Shown here: positions 53,732 through 62,574 of the stretch, piece after piece
How the letters are laid out: each line of letters begins with the position of its first letter
How positions within the stretch are numbered: the first letter of the stretch is position 1
Assembly: GCF_029269265.1 (NCBI RefSeq)
Contig: NZ_JARIXP010000004.1
Location: 124,001 to 188,000 of the forward strand
DNA from: Rheinheimera sp. 1928-s
GTDB lineage: Bacteria > Pseudomonadota > Gammaproteobacteria > Enterobacterales > Alteromonadaceae
DNA: 64,000 bases
Reading direction: 5' to 3'
Program-made: the position numbers and the translations under genes
The notes under the pieces: generated by a model
What the model was told of the DNA's origin: nothing
Database searches by the model: none
What the model saw: only the letters and a program-made list of their open reading frames with translations

Positions 53732-55192
53732 ATGAAGCAATTTGCAGTAAAAACACAACTCGTGAAACTGAGCCTGTTCAGTTTATGTTTAGCTCTGGCC
53801 TCCGTAAACGCAGTGCAGGCAAACACTGCTTTGCCTGATATTGGCGGCAATGCCTTTTCAACCTTAACGCCTGACAAAGAAAAACAGTTGGGCGATGTGA
53901 TGATGCGTCAAACCAAAAGCCAGCTGCCTATGGTATATGACCCCTTACTCGACGAATACCTGAACTCCATGGGCAACCAAATGGTGGCTAAAGCTCAGGA
54001 CGTCAAATTTCCGTTTCGGTTTTATTGGGTCAATGATAAGAACATTAACGCCTTTGCCACGCTCGGCGGCAATATAGCGTCCCATACCGGAACTCTGGCT
54101 GTTTCAGACAGTGAAAGTGAATTTGCCTCGGTAATAGCACACGAAATTTCTCACGTCACGCAGCGCCATATAGCCCGTTCTGTCGAAGCCCGCTCACAAA
54201 ACGGGCCATTAACACTTGCTGGTATTTTAGGTTCAATTTTGCTGGCGACAGTCAATCCTGAAGCAGGCATGGCCGGGATTATGGCGTCTCAGGGGCTGGC
54301 ACAGCAAAGTGCGATTAATTTTACCCGTAGTAACGAACAAGAAGCAGACCGTATAGGTATTCAACTGCTGGCCGATGCAGGCTACAACCCTTATGCTGTG
54401 CCTGAGTTTTTTAACAAGCTGGCGGAAAAAAGCCGTTTTGCTAATACTCAGCTGGCTTTTTTATACACTCACCCTTTGTCACAATCCCGGGTTGCCGACT
54501 CACGCTTAAGGGCGGAACAATACCCTAAACGTTTTGTTGCAGACAGTCAGGATTATGCTCTGGCCAAAGCCCGGGTGATGGCACGCTATCACTACAAAAC
54601 CAAAGATGCACAAAGCTATTTTTTGCGTAAACTGGCAGAACCAGGCGGCAATACCAAGGCCAACCAGTATGGTCTGGCTTTAGCTTATTTTGATGACAAG
54701 CAAGTGGGGAAAGCGGATCAAATTATCACTAAGCTGCGTCAGCAAGAACCAGATAATTTGTATTACATAGATGCTTACACTGACATTCTGCTAGCACAAG
54801 GCAAAACTGAACAAGCAATGACCATGCTGGAGCAACAGTATTTACTCAAACCAAACAATCAGGTGGTGACACTGAATTATGCCAATGCGGCTATTCAGGG
54901 AAAAGCCTACCGACTGGCTGTTCACTTGCTGCGCAATTTACTTTATTACAAAGATGATCTTTTCCCAGCCTATGAAATGCTGGCAGATACCTACAAAGCG
55001 ATGGAAGATTTTGCGCGTTACTACGAAGCCAGAGCTGATGTGTATTACCAAATGGCAATCTACCCTAAAGCTATTGATGATTTAAACGAGGCATTAAATC
55101 ATCTGGAGCCAAATAACAGCTTAGAAAACCGACGGATTGAAGCTAAGAAAAAACAATGGCAAACCGAATTAAACCGTCTGAAACGTTTATAA
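53732..55192 (+). CDS. bepA: Periplasmic M48 metalloprotease/chaperone BepA
   Basis: A 486-aa protein: signal peptide (about 1-30), M48 peptidase domain with HEISH at 137-141 and the third zinc ligand region SNEQEADRIGIQLL, followed by TPR repeats from about residue 300 (AKARVMARYHYKTKDAQSYF onward). BepA (YfgC) helps LptD and BAM mature and degrades stalled outer-membrane proteins. In E. coli bepA also lies beside yfgD (arsC), as here 16 nt downstream. Confidence 0.95.
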   Translation: MKQFAVKTQLVKLSLFSLCLALASVNAVQANTALPDIGGNAFSTLTPDKEKQLGDVMMRQTKSQLPMVYDPLLDEYLNSMGNQMVAKAQDVKFPFRFYWVNDKNINAFATLGGNIASHTGTLAVSDSESEFASVIAHEISHVTQRHIARSVEARSQNGPLTLAGILGSILLATVNPEAGMAGIMASQGLAQQSAINFTRSNEQEADRIGIQLLADAGYNPYAVPEFFNKLAEKSRFANTQLAFLYTHPLSQSRVADSRLRAEQYPKRFVADSQDYALAKARVMARYHYKTKDAQSYFLRKLAEPGGNTKANQYGLALAYFDDKQVGKADQIITKLRQQEPDNLYYIDAYTDILLAQGKTEQAMTMLEQQYLLKPNNQVVTLNYANAAIQGKAYRLAVHLLRNLLYYKDDLFPAYEMLADTYKAMEDFARYYEARADVYYQMAIYPKAIDDLNEALNHLEPNNSLENRRIEAKKKQWQTELNRLKRL

Positions 55193-55208
55193 ACTCAAGG
55201 CACTATTT

Positions 55209-55556
55209 ATGATTACGCTGTATCACAACAATCGTTGTTCAAAAAGTCGTGAAGCATTAGCTCTACTGGAGCAAAGCGGTAAAGATTTTTCAGTTCGTTA
55301 TTATCTGGAGCAACCTTTATCTGCAGATGAGCTGACTGTGTTACTCAAAGCGCTGCAGTTACCTGTGCGTGATTTATTGCGCAGTAAGGAAGATGAATAC
55401 AAGGCGCTGGATCTGGCAAACCCTGTTTTGTCGGAACAGCAACTGATTGAAGCTATAGTGCTGCACCCAAAGTTGATGGAACGGCCTGTACTGCAGGTGG
55501 GGAACCAAGCAGTGATAGCTCGTCCTGCCGATAAAATGCTGGCACTGCTGGCATGA
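55209..55556 (+). CDS. arsC: ArsC-type (YfgD-like) arsenate reductase
   Basis: A 115-aa thioredoxin-fold protein with the catalytic signature HNNRCSKSREALALL (Cys near residue 10), then YLEQPLSADEL, LRSKEDEYKALDL and HPKLMERPVLQVG. This is the glutaredoxin-dependent ArsC family; members beside bepA (YfgD) are chromosomal copies without other ars genes, so a role in arsenate resistance is unproven. It overlaps the wrbA start by 4 nt. Confidence 0.9.
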   Translation: MITLYHNNRCSKSREALALLEQSGKDFSVRYYLEQPLSADELTVLLKALQLPVRDLLRSKEDEYKALDLANPVLSEQQLIEAIVLHPKLMERPVLQVGNQAVIARPADKMLALLA

Positions 55557-56140
55557 GTGTTCAGCTTTTAATTTTGTATTATTCCCGCCACGGCTCTGTT
55601 GCGGCTTTAGCTGAAAAAATTGCTATTGGTGCCCAGCAAGCAGGCGCAGATGTGATACTACGCACAGTGCCAGCTTTGGATGGCTCTGCTGTGGGTATGC
55701 ATCCGCATGTGACAGAGCAGGATTTACTCGCCGCTGATGGCTTTGCCTTTGGCAGCCCTGTGCGCTTTGGCAATATGGCGGCCCCTCTGAAAGCCTTTTG
55801 GGATAACACCAGTAGCCTGTGGCTTAAAGGCGCGTTAATGGACAAACCTGCTGGTGTTTTTACCTCCTCCGGCAGTATGCATGGCGGTAATGAAGCCAAT
55901 TTACTCAGTATGATGTTACCTTTGTTGCATCACGGTATGCTGATTGTTGGGCTACCTTACCTTGAACCAGAATTGCATCATACTCAAACAGGTGGTACTC
56001 CTTATGGTCCAAGTCATGTGAGTGGTTTGTCTGGTTCAGACAAGTTAAGTAAAGATGAACATCAACTGGCTGTTCAATTTGGCAAACGTTTGGCATTAGC
56101 TGCTATCGCATTAAAAACTTCCGGATTCAGTACTTTATGA
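55553..56140 (+). CDS. wrbA: NAD(P)H:quinone oxidoreductase WrbA
   Basis: A 195-aa flavodoxin-fold enzyme that reduces quinones by two electrons. Marks: YYSRHGSVAALAEKIAIGA (FMN phosphate loop), AFGSPVRFGNMAAPLKAFWDNT, KPAGVFTSSGSMHGGNEANL and GGTPYGPSHVSG. Overlaps of ATGA type with arsC before and the DUF2069 gene after indicate one translationally coupled operon. Confidence 0.94.
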   Translation: MSVQLLILYYSRHGSVAALAEKIAIGAQQAGADVILRTVPALDGSAVGMHPHVTEQDLLAADGFAFGSPVRFGNMAAPLKAFWDNTSSLWLKGALMDKPAGVFTSSGSMHGGNEANLLSMMLPLLHHGMLIVGLPYLEPELHHTQTGGTPYGPSHVSGLSGSDKLSKDEHQLAVQFGKRLALAAIALKTSGFSTL

Positions 56141-56565
56141 CACATTCTTCTGTAGCTATGGCCTCCTCCACCCGCCTTTATCTTTGGCTTGGCCGTCTTG
56201 GTTTTAGCGGGCTTTTTCTACTCATCCCTCTCTGGGTTTTATGGTTAGCACCGCCGGAGCTTGGCAGCGCCAAAGTTCTGCTTGCTCTGTTGTGGACACC
56301 TTTGTGGTTCCCACTTTGGGGTATGATCACCGGCAAAGCTTATACCTTTGCCTGGGCAAATTTTATTGTAATGCTGTATATGATCCACAGCCTGACCCAC
56401 TTGTGGGTAAGTTCCGGCACAGAGTTTTATCTGGCGCTACTGGAGCTGCTGTTTTCCTGCCTGATGTTTGTTGGCTGCACTTATTATGCCCGCAACAGAG
56501 GCAGGGAACTGGGCTTAAAAATCCCTAAATTAAAAGATGATCCAATAAGAACAGTCAAAGACTAA
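56137..56565 (+). CDS. DUF2069 family membrane protein
   Basis: A 142-aa inner-membrane protein with four hydrophobic segments and the DUF2069 pattern (LLWTPLWFPLWGMITGKAYTFAWANFIVMLYMIHSLTHLW, then LELLFSCLMFVGCTYYARNRGRELGL). It regularly follows wrbA in this group; function unknown. Its start overlaps the wrbA stop by 4 nt. A polar tail (KIPKLKDDPIRTVKD) ends the protein. Confidence 0.88.
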   Translation: MTHSSVAMASSTRLYLWLGRLGFSGLFLLIPLWVLWLAPPELGSAKVLLALLWTPLWFPLWGMITGKAYTFAWANFIVMLYMIHSLTHLWVSSGTEFYLALLELLFSCLMFVGCTYYARNRGRELGLKIPKLKDDPIRTVKD

Positions 56566-56620
56566 TCTAAAGCAACAACGCCAGCGTACATAACCGCAGA
56601 GTAGTTAACGACATGCGGTT

Positions 56621-57211
56621 ATGAACCCAACAATAGCTTTATTTCCACTCAATACCTTGCTGCTGCCCGAAGGCAGAATGCGTCTGCGTTTATTTGAACC
56701 CCGTTATTTACGCCTGATGAAAGAAGCCAGTAGCGGCACCAGGCCTTTTGCCATCGCCAGTATTAATCCTTTGGTGAGCCAGCATCATCAGGACAGAATT
56801 TGTCCTGAAGTCACACTGGTTTCTATTGTTGATTTTGAACAATTACCCGATGGTTTACTTGGTATCACAGTCGAAGGAACCGGACGTTACCAAATAAGCA
56901 AAAGGTGGCAGGAATATGATCAGTTGCATGCAGCAGAGCTGACGCCGATCCCATTTTGGACCGCGCAAAACACCAGCGCGGAGCAACAGCTGTTGTGGCA
57001 AAAATTACAACTGGTTTTTAAACAGTATCCTGAACTGGCCACACTCTACCCTCAACCAGAACCACACAACTTATGCTGGCTGGTATCACGCTGGATGGAG
57101 TTGTTACCACTGACGCCTCACTTAAAACGTCAGTGGCTGAAACAGGACCTCGCTGAAACAGCCAAAGATCTGGAACTCTGGCTGGAAGACAGTCTGGAGG
57201 AAATTAGCTAG
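56621..57211 (+). CDS. Lon N-terminal-domain (LON substrate-binding) protein
   Basis: A 196-aa protein consisting only of the Lon protease substrate-binding domain: IALFPLNTLLLPEGRMRLRLFEPRYLRLMKEA at the start, VEGTGRYQISKRWQE in the middle. It has no AAA+ or protease domain. Such stand-alone proteins may bind unfolded substrates or peptides; the function is not established. It ends 7 bp from the convergent queE gene. The ribosome site is poor. Confidence 0.88.
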   Translation: MNPTIALFPLNTLLLPEGRMRLRLFEPRYLRLMKEASSGTRPFAIASINPLVSQHHQDRICPEVTLVSIVDFEQLPDGLLGITVEGTGRYQISKRWQEYDQLHAAELTPIPFWTAQNTSAEQQLLWQKLQLVFKQYPELATLYPQPEPHNLCWLVSRWMELLPLTPHLKRQWLKQDLAETAKDLELWLEDSLEEIS

Positions 57212-57218
57212 TTTTTTG

Positions 57219-57884
57219 TTAGTTAATGCCAAGATACTTGTGCACTTGCACACTTAAACGCCAGTTGTATTGTTTACAGAACTCAATAGCCAACTGAGTG
57301 GCTTTGGCTTTTTGGCTGATAGGCTGCAAGTACACCAAGGTATTGGTTAAATCCAGGTCTTGCAGCAGTTCCAGTAGCTCGTCGATATGTTTTTCCATAG
57401 CTACCGGATGCTTAATTTCGTTCGCGCGCTCCAGCGCTGTACGCAGTACTTCATAGCCACCTTTCATATTCACTTTGGGTGATACTGTGACCCAGGTACT
57501 TTGGGGCGCCAGAATTTCAAAGGTACCGCTGGTTTCAATTTGCGTAGAAAAACCACGTTCATGTAACAGCTCACACAAAGGCCTTAAGTCATACATACAA
57601 GGCTCGCCGCCTGTGATCACTACATGTTTAGCGCGGTAGCCTTTGTCGGCAAACAACTGCAGCACTTCGGCACCAGATAAACTGCACCAGTGATCCGAAT
57701 CAGCTTTTTTCTCTAAAATGGCAGCGGGGCTTAATTGCAGCTCCGGATCTATGTCCCAGGTCTGTTTGGTATCACACCAGGAGCAGCCTACAGGACAGCC
57801 TTGTAAACGCAGAAAAATAGCAGGAGTACCGGTGTAACTGCCTTCACCCTGAATGGTCTCGAAAATCTCGTTTACTTTATACAC
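57219..57884 (-). CDS. queE: 7-Carboxy-7-deazaguanine synthase
   Basis: A radical SAM enzyme forming 7-carboxy-7-deazaguanine in queuosine synthesis (221 aa). NEIFETIQGEGSYTGTPAIFLRLQGCPVGCSWCDTKQTWD holds the cluster Cys residues in the QueE-type spacing; VITGGEPCMYDLRPL follows. The start is GTG 57884, matching the family N terminus; AAGGA lies 12 nt upstream, rather far. A longer frame to 57980 would overlap queC and has no support. Divergent from queC, the next enzyme of the same pathway. Confidence 0.93.
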   Translation of the reverse strand: MYKVNEIFETIQGEGSYTGTPAIFLRLQGCPVGCSWCDTKQTWDIDPELQLSPAAILEKKADSDHWCSLSGAEVLQLFADKGYRAKHVVITGGEPCMYDLRPLCELLHERGFSTQIETSGTFEILAPQSTWVTVSPKVNMKGGYEVLRTALERANEIKHPVAMEKHIDELLELLQDLDLTNTLVYLQPISQKAKATQLAIEFCKQYNWRLSVQVHKYLGIN

Positions 57885-57971
57885 TTTATGGGGTTTTCCT
57901 TTAGCTACAGGCTCAGATACAGTACAATGCGCGCCCGAAATTTTGCCTATTATAGCGAGAGAGCCTGACAG

Positions 57972-58649
57972 ATGCCGCAAAAAGTTGTTGTGATCTATTC
58001 CGGCGGTATGGATTCATTTACCGTGTTGCACAAAGCCATAGCAGATGGTCATGAAGTTTATGCCCTGTCTTTTAACTATGGACAGCGCCATGTTAAAGAA
58101 CTGGTCTGTGCCAAAAGCGTCTGTGAAGAATTAGGCGTACCACACAAAGTAGTAGATATTTCTGCGATAAATCAGTTACTGGCAGGGTCCAGCCTGATGG
58201 CGCCGGACAGTACTCATGAGGATATTCAAATTCCTGAAGGCCATTACGCTGCCGATACGATGAAATCCACTGTAGTACCGAACCGCAATATGATTTTATT
58301 GTCGTTGGCCGTCGGTTATGCGGTGTCGCTGAATGCTCGCGCTGTGTATTACGGTGCGCACTCTGGTGATCATTTTATCTATCCGGATTGCCGTCCTGAT
58401 TTTGTGCATAAAATGAATGAAGTTTGTCAGGTGGCTAACTACGAGCCGGTAGATATTGTCAGTCCGTATTTAAGCCAGACCAAAATTGAAATTTTACGGG
58501 ATGGTTTAGCCATGGGACTGGATTACGGCAAAACCTGGACCTGCTACAACGGCCGCGAAAAAGCCTGTGGTAAATGTGGTTCCTGCCAGGAACGCCTCGA
58601 AGCGTTTGAATTAAACAAAGCAACAGATCCTCTTTCTTACGAAGGCTGA
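57972..58649 (+). CDS. queC: 7-Cyano-7-deazaguanine synthase
   Basis: QueC converts 7-carboxy-7-deazaguanine to preQ0 with ATP and ammonia. The 225-aa protein has the PP-loop [15 protein letters not shown] near the N terminus, [27 protein letters not shown] and the zinc-binding Cys cluster [22 protein letters not shown] at the C terminus. Its 3' end overlaps the convergent metR gene by 13 nt. queE is divergent, 87 bp away, so both may share one control region. Confidence 0.97.
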   Translation: MPQKVVVIYSGGMDSFTVLHKAIADGHEVYALSFNYGQRHVKELVCAKSVCEELGVPHKVVDISAINQLLAGSSLMAPDSTHEDIQIPEGHYAADTMKSTVVPNRNMILLSLAVGYAVSLNARAVYYGAHSGDHFIYPDCRPDFVHKMNEVCQVANYEPVDIVSPYLSQTKIEILRDGLAMGLDYGKTWTCYNGREKACGKCGSCQERLEAFELNKATDPLSYEG

Positions 58650-59515
58650 TGCAGGCTTATTTGCTCTAACAACTGTCGCAGCGGGTTAGCCTCTTGCTGC
58701 CCCTGTCGACAGGCTGCGTACATAGTTCTGAATAAACCTTGTTCTCCTATCGGCAGAACCGCCAGCAGGCCCTGAGCCCTATAAGGCTCCATCAGCCAAC
58801 GTGGTAATAACGCCACCCCCTGCCCCGCAGCAATCAACTGCAAAATCTGGCTGCTTTGCGCCACAGCTCTGAATTTTGCCTCCAAACCAGCCGGCGCCAG
58901 TACATAGCGGTATAAATCCTGCCGGTCCAAAGGCAATGGATAACCTAATAAAATGTCCTGCTTTAATTGAGGTGCTTTTACAAAAGGTTGCTGCGCCAAT
59001 GGATGATCGGTGCTGACTCCCAAACACAACTCCATTTCAAATAAAGCTGAAAAATAACAACCTGCCAGCTCACGTTGGTCTGTCGTCAGCACCAAATCCA
59101 GCTCATCGCTCAATAAGGCATCCAGCGCATTGTGTTCAATTTCAGCAGAAAACTCGACCGGGCAGTCAGGCTGTAACAGCCCAAAAGCTTTCACAGCAGG
59201 CATTAGCCAATGAAAACAAGCATGGCATTCCACAGCCAATCGAATACGGTTTAAACTTTTGCCTTTGAGCTGTGCTTCCGCCTGCGCCACCAAAGGCAGG
59301 ACTTGTGCGGCTAAATCCAACAGCAACTGACCTTGCGGGCTAAATGATACAGGCTGGCTTTTACGCAGGTAAAGTGCAGCCCCAAGATAAGACTCAGCCT
59401 CCTTGAGCTGGTGCGATAAAGCCGACTGTGTCAGACACAGTTGATCAGCAGCAGCCACTAAGGTGCCGGTCTGTTGTAACGCCTGTAAGGTACGCAGCAG
59501 TTTTAAATCGATCAT
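58637..59515 (-). CDS. metR: LysR-type regulator, MetR-like
   Basis: A 292-aa LysR regulator with an N-terminal winged HTH (about 1-60, [38 protein letters not shown]) and an effector domain. It resembles E. coli Met[57 protein letters not shown]. MetR activates methionine genes with homocysteine. No metE or metH is adjacent. A possible MetJ-type site lies 110 bp upstream. The last residue pair overlaps queC. Confidence 0.88.
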   Translation of the reverse strand: MIDLKLLRTLQALQQTGTLVAAADQLCLTQSALSHQLKEAESYLGAALYLRKSQPVSFSPQGQLLLDLAAQVLPLVAQAEAQLKGKSLNRIRLAVECHACFHWLMPAVKAFGLLQPDCPVEFSAEIEHNALDALLSDELDLVLTTDQRELAGCYFSALFEMELCLGVSTDHPLAQQPFVKAPQLKQDILLGYPLPLDRQDLYRYVLAPAGLEAKFRAVAQSSQILQLIAAGQGVALLPRWLMEPYRAQGLLAVLPIGEQGLFRTMYAACRQGQQEANPLRQLLEQISLHQPS

Positions 59516-59622
59516 CTTTCACTCTCTTTATGTCGAACTTGCTGCATCTTCAGTTTGCTTCATTCTGATCATGCATTTATTTGGTTGTCTCTATTTAGCA
59601 TAACCAGCAAGATGAGCCATGT

Positions 59623-59638
59623 AAACATCCAGACATCT
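59623..59638. promoter_or_regulatory. Tandem met-box-like (MetJ) site
   Basis: AAACATCC-AGACATCT (59623-59638) reads on the other strand AGATGTCT-GGATGTTT. The second octamer matches the met-box consensus AGACGTCT at 7 of 8 positions, the first at 5 of 8. It lies about 110 bp upstream of metR, where MetJ acts in E. coli. Confidence 0.4.
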
Positions 59639-59812
59639 AAAATAAAAAGGATAACATAGCTTTCGTACATCCCCCTGCACATTGCGTTGGTATTTACTGA
59701 TGAAATACAGGATGTAAAGCAGGCGGGTATAGGCATTATTCAGATTTATGGTACATATGCTGAAAATCTGTCAGGAGCGGCGGCAAGAGTTTGCCCTTTC
59801 AGCTGCAGAGAA

Positions 59813-59835
59813 ACAAAAAGGGCCAGCAAGGCCCT
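59813..59835 (-). terminator. Intrinsic terminator of cysB
   Basis: AGGGCC (59819-59824) pairs with GGCCCT (59830-59835) over AGCAA; on the minus strand TTTTTG follows. It starts 19 nt after the cysB stop. Confidence 0.88.
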
Positions 59836-59853
59836 CTGTGTTGTCTGGAAAGG

Positions 59854-60834
<981 letters not shown>

Positions 60835-60885
60835 TCAGTGATCCGTTCTTGGCATATGATATAAACACTATACATATTCATCTGG

Positions 60886-60918
60886 ATATTCCAACTTATT
60901 TTGATTTACTTGGAATAT
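60886..60918. promoter_or_regulatory. 8-bp inverted repeat upstream of cysB
   Basis: ATATTCCA (60886-60893) and TGGAATAT (60911-60918) are spaced by 17 nt between the divergent cysB and kinase-like genes, 55-87 bp from the cysB ATG. It could be a binding site for a dimeric regulator such as CysB itself. Confidence 0.4.
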
Positions 60919-60989
60919 ATAACCAATAGTAACTAAAAAAACTGCTGTTTAGTTATCCATGGCAGTACAACGGGATCATCGGGGACTGT

Positions 60990-61682
60990 ATGTCAACTTC
61001 AGACTCATCCATCGACTTTGCTACAGTGCTGGCATCAGCGGCACATGATATGAAAAACTCTTTGTGCTTATTGATCCAGTCCATTGATAACCTGCAACAA
61101 GAGCAGCAACAACTGGACAGCAACGGCCGGGAAGAATTGTCCCGTATTCATTACGAAGCCAACAGACTTAATATCAATCTGTTGCAGTTACTGTCCTTGT
61201 ATCGTATTGAAAAAAACCAGTTACCTTTGCAAATCGACCAGTATTATATCTCTGATTTATTTGAAGAAATCCTTCTGAAAAATGAAATGTACAGCAGTCA
61301 AAAAGATATTCAGGTGGAAGTGCAGGATGGCAGCGACCTACTCTGGTATTTTGACAGCGATCTGATCAGTAACCTGCTCAATGATATGTTTGTGAACGCG
61401 CTACGCTACACAAAAAGTAAATTATTATTAAGGGCTGAGCTGACAGAACATGGGTTGGCGATTGAACTGCATGATGATGGGCCGGGTTATCCTGAATTTA
61501 TGCTGGAAAATGCCGATACCCTGATGAAAGACTTAAATTTAGCCGCTGGTCGTACTGGTTTAGGCCTGTTTTTTGCAGGATTAATCGCCAAAGCGCATAA
61601 AAATCATGGTAAAACTGGTTTTATTCGTTTAAGCAATGGGGGGCTGTACGGCGGCGCTATGTTCAGCCTGTATTTACCTTGA
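60990..61682 (+). CDS. Small soluble histidine-kinase-like protein
   Basis: A 230-aa cytoplasmic protein. The N-terminal part (about 8-70) carries an H-box-like segment LASAAHDMKNSLCLLIQSIDNL with the expected His. The C-terminal HATPase domain shows an N box (LLNDMFVNALRYTKS), G1 (HDDGPGYPEF) and G2 (GRTGLGLFFAGLIAKAH). It lacks sensor and membrane parts, so it must take its input from another protein. GGGGA lies 5 nt before the ATG. A matching regulator is not adjacent; the orphan REC-TPR protein (15083) is a conceivable but unproven partner. Confidence 0.85.
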   Translation: MSTSDSSIDFATVLASAAHDMKNSLCLLIQSIDNLQQEQQQLDSNGREELSRIHYEANRLNINLLQLLSLYRIEKNQLPLQIDQYYISDLFEEILLKNEMYSSQKDIQVEVQDGSDLLWYFDSDLISNLLNDMFVNALRYTKSKLLLRAELTEHGLAIELHDDGPGYPEFMLENADTLMKDLNLAAGRTGLGLFFAGLIAKAHKNHGKTGFIRLSNGGLYGGAMFSLYLP

Positions 61683-61772
61683 TTTGCACTTAACATAGAT
61701 ATTTTTCAAAGCTCGGCTTAAAATCGGCCACAGCTGAAATTCCCCGATGAATCTGGGGGCAACGGAGTTTGG

Positions 61773-62534
61773 ATGCTTTTTACTATTATCATTGTGCTGG
61801 TTGTTGCACTGGTGATTATCGCCGTGATTGTCAACGCTGTGCAGCAACATAAAGAGCGGCTGGCGGCATTGAAAAGAGCTGAGTTTTCTAAGCTCCGCAC
61901 TTTGCTGGAAGATACAGAAGACATTCTGCTGAATGCTGCCAACGTACCTATCACCAAAGGCATCATACAAATGCTGCTCAAACGTATAGTGGTTACGCTC
62001 AAAGCTATGCTGGAGCTGGAGCCTAATTCAAAGGATCTGAAAAAACGTATTGGTGAGACTGAAGCCCGCTTAAATGATACCGCTGTTGGCGATATGACAG
62101 TCGAAGGTTTAACCATGCCTGATAATGACAAACAAATCATTGGCATGATCCAGGGGATTAAAAAACTACGGACTATTTTGCGAAGCGAACATGCCCGCGG
62201 CAACATTGATACTCAAACTGTAGTGCAGGAAGACAGACGACTGGAGATGTTGCAACTGCGCATTAATGTGGAAAGCCAGATTAAAAGAGGCAATCAGGCT
62301 CGCGCAGGCAATATGTTGGGTTCAGCCCGTCAGTGTTATGAAAAAGCACTCACCACTATGTCAAACTGTGCTCACTCAGACGATTATATCACCACTCGTA
62401 AAAGTGAAGTGATGACCATACTTGAAGACATTGCCACCGAGTTGAAAGAAGGTAACCTGCGCGACCGGCAGAAAAAAGCAGAGCAGGAAAACAACGATTT
62501 GGATGTATTATTTGCTCCTAAACGTAAGTGGTAA
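61773..62534 (+). CDS. Membrane-anchored helical protein, function unknown
   Basis: A 253-aa protein: one N-terminal membrane segment (about 3-22, FTIIIVLVVALVIIAVIVNAV) followed by a charged, almost wholly helical part (ERLAALKRAEFSKLRTLLEDTEDIL onward) that may form coiled coils. A TPR-like helix pair (RAGNMLGSARQCYEKALTTM, about 182-201) and a polar, acidic C terminus follow. GGAG precedes the ATG. It seems conserved between the kinase-like gene and topA in relatives. I cannot give it a family name. Confidence 0.75.
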   Translation: MLFTIIIVLVVALVIIAVIVNAVQQHKERLAALKRAEFSKLRTLLEDTEDILLNAANVPITKGIIQMLLKRIVVTLKAMLELEPNSKDLKKRIGETEARLNDTAVGDMTVEGLTMPDNDKQIIGMIQGIKKLRTILRSEHARGNIDTQTVVQEDRRLEMLQLRINVESQIKRGNQARAGNMLGSARQCYEKALTTMSNCAHSDDYITTRKSEVMTILEDIATELKEGNLRDRQKKAEQENNDLDVLFAPKRKW

Positions 62535-62535
62535 T

Positions 62536-62562
62536 AAAAAAGGCGCTTAAGGCGCCTTTTTT
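62536..62562. terminator. Intrinsic terminator between convergent genes
   Basis: AAAAAAGGCGC (62536-62546) pairs with GCGCCTTTTTT (62552-62562) over a 5-nt loop, with T-runs on both strands. It ends the 61773 gene and topA. Confidence 0.93.
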
Positions 62563-62574
62563 AATGCTTTGAAA

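Larger units (their letters stand above)
59516..59853. other. Region between metR and cysB
   Basis: 338 bp. The left half is the metR upstream region with a tandem met-box-like site (59623-59638). The right end carries the cysB terminator (59813-59835). The remainder shows an open frame of no recognisable family, and nothing else that I can name. Confidence 0.4.
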
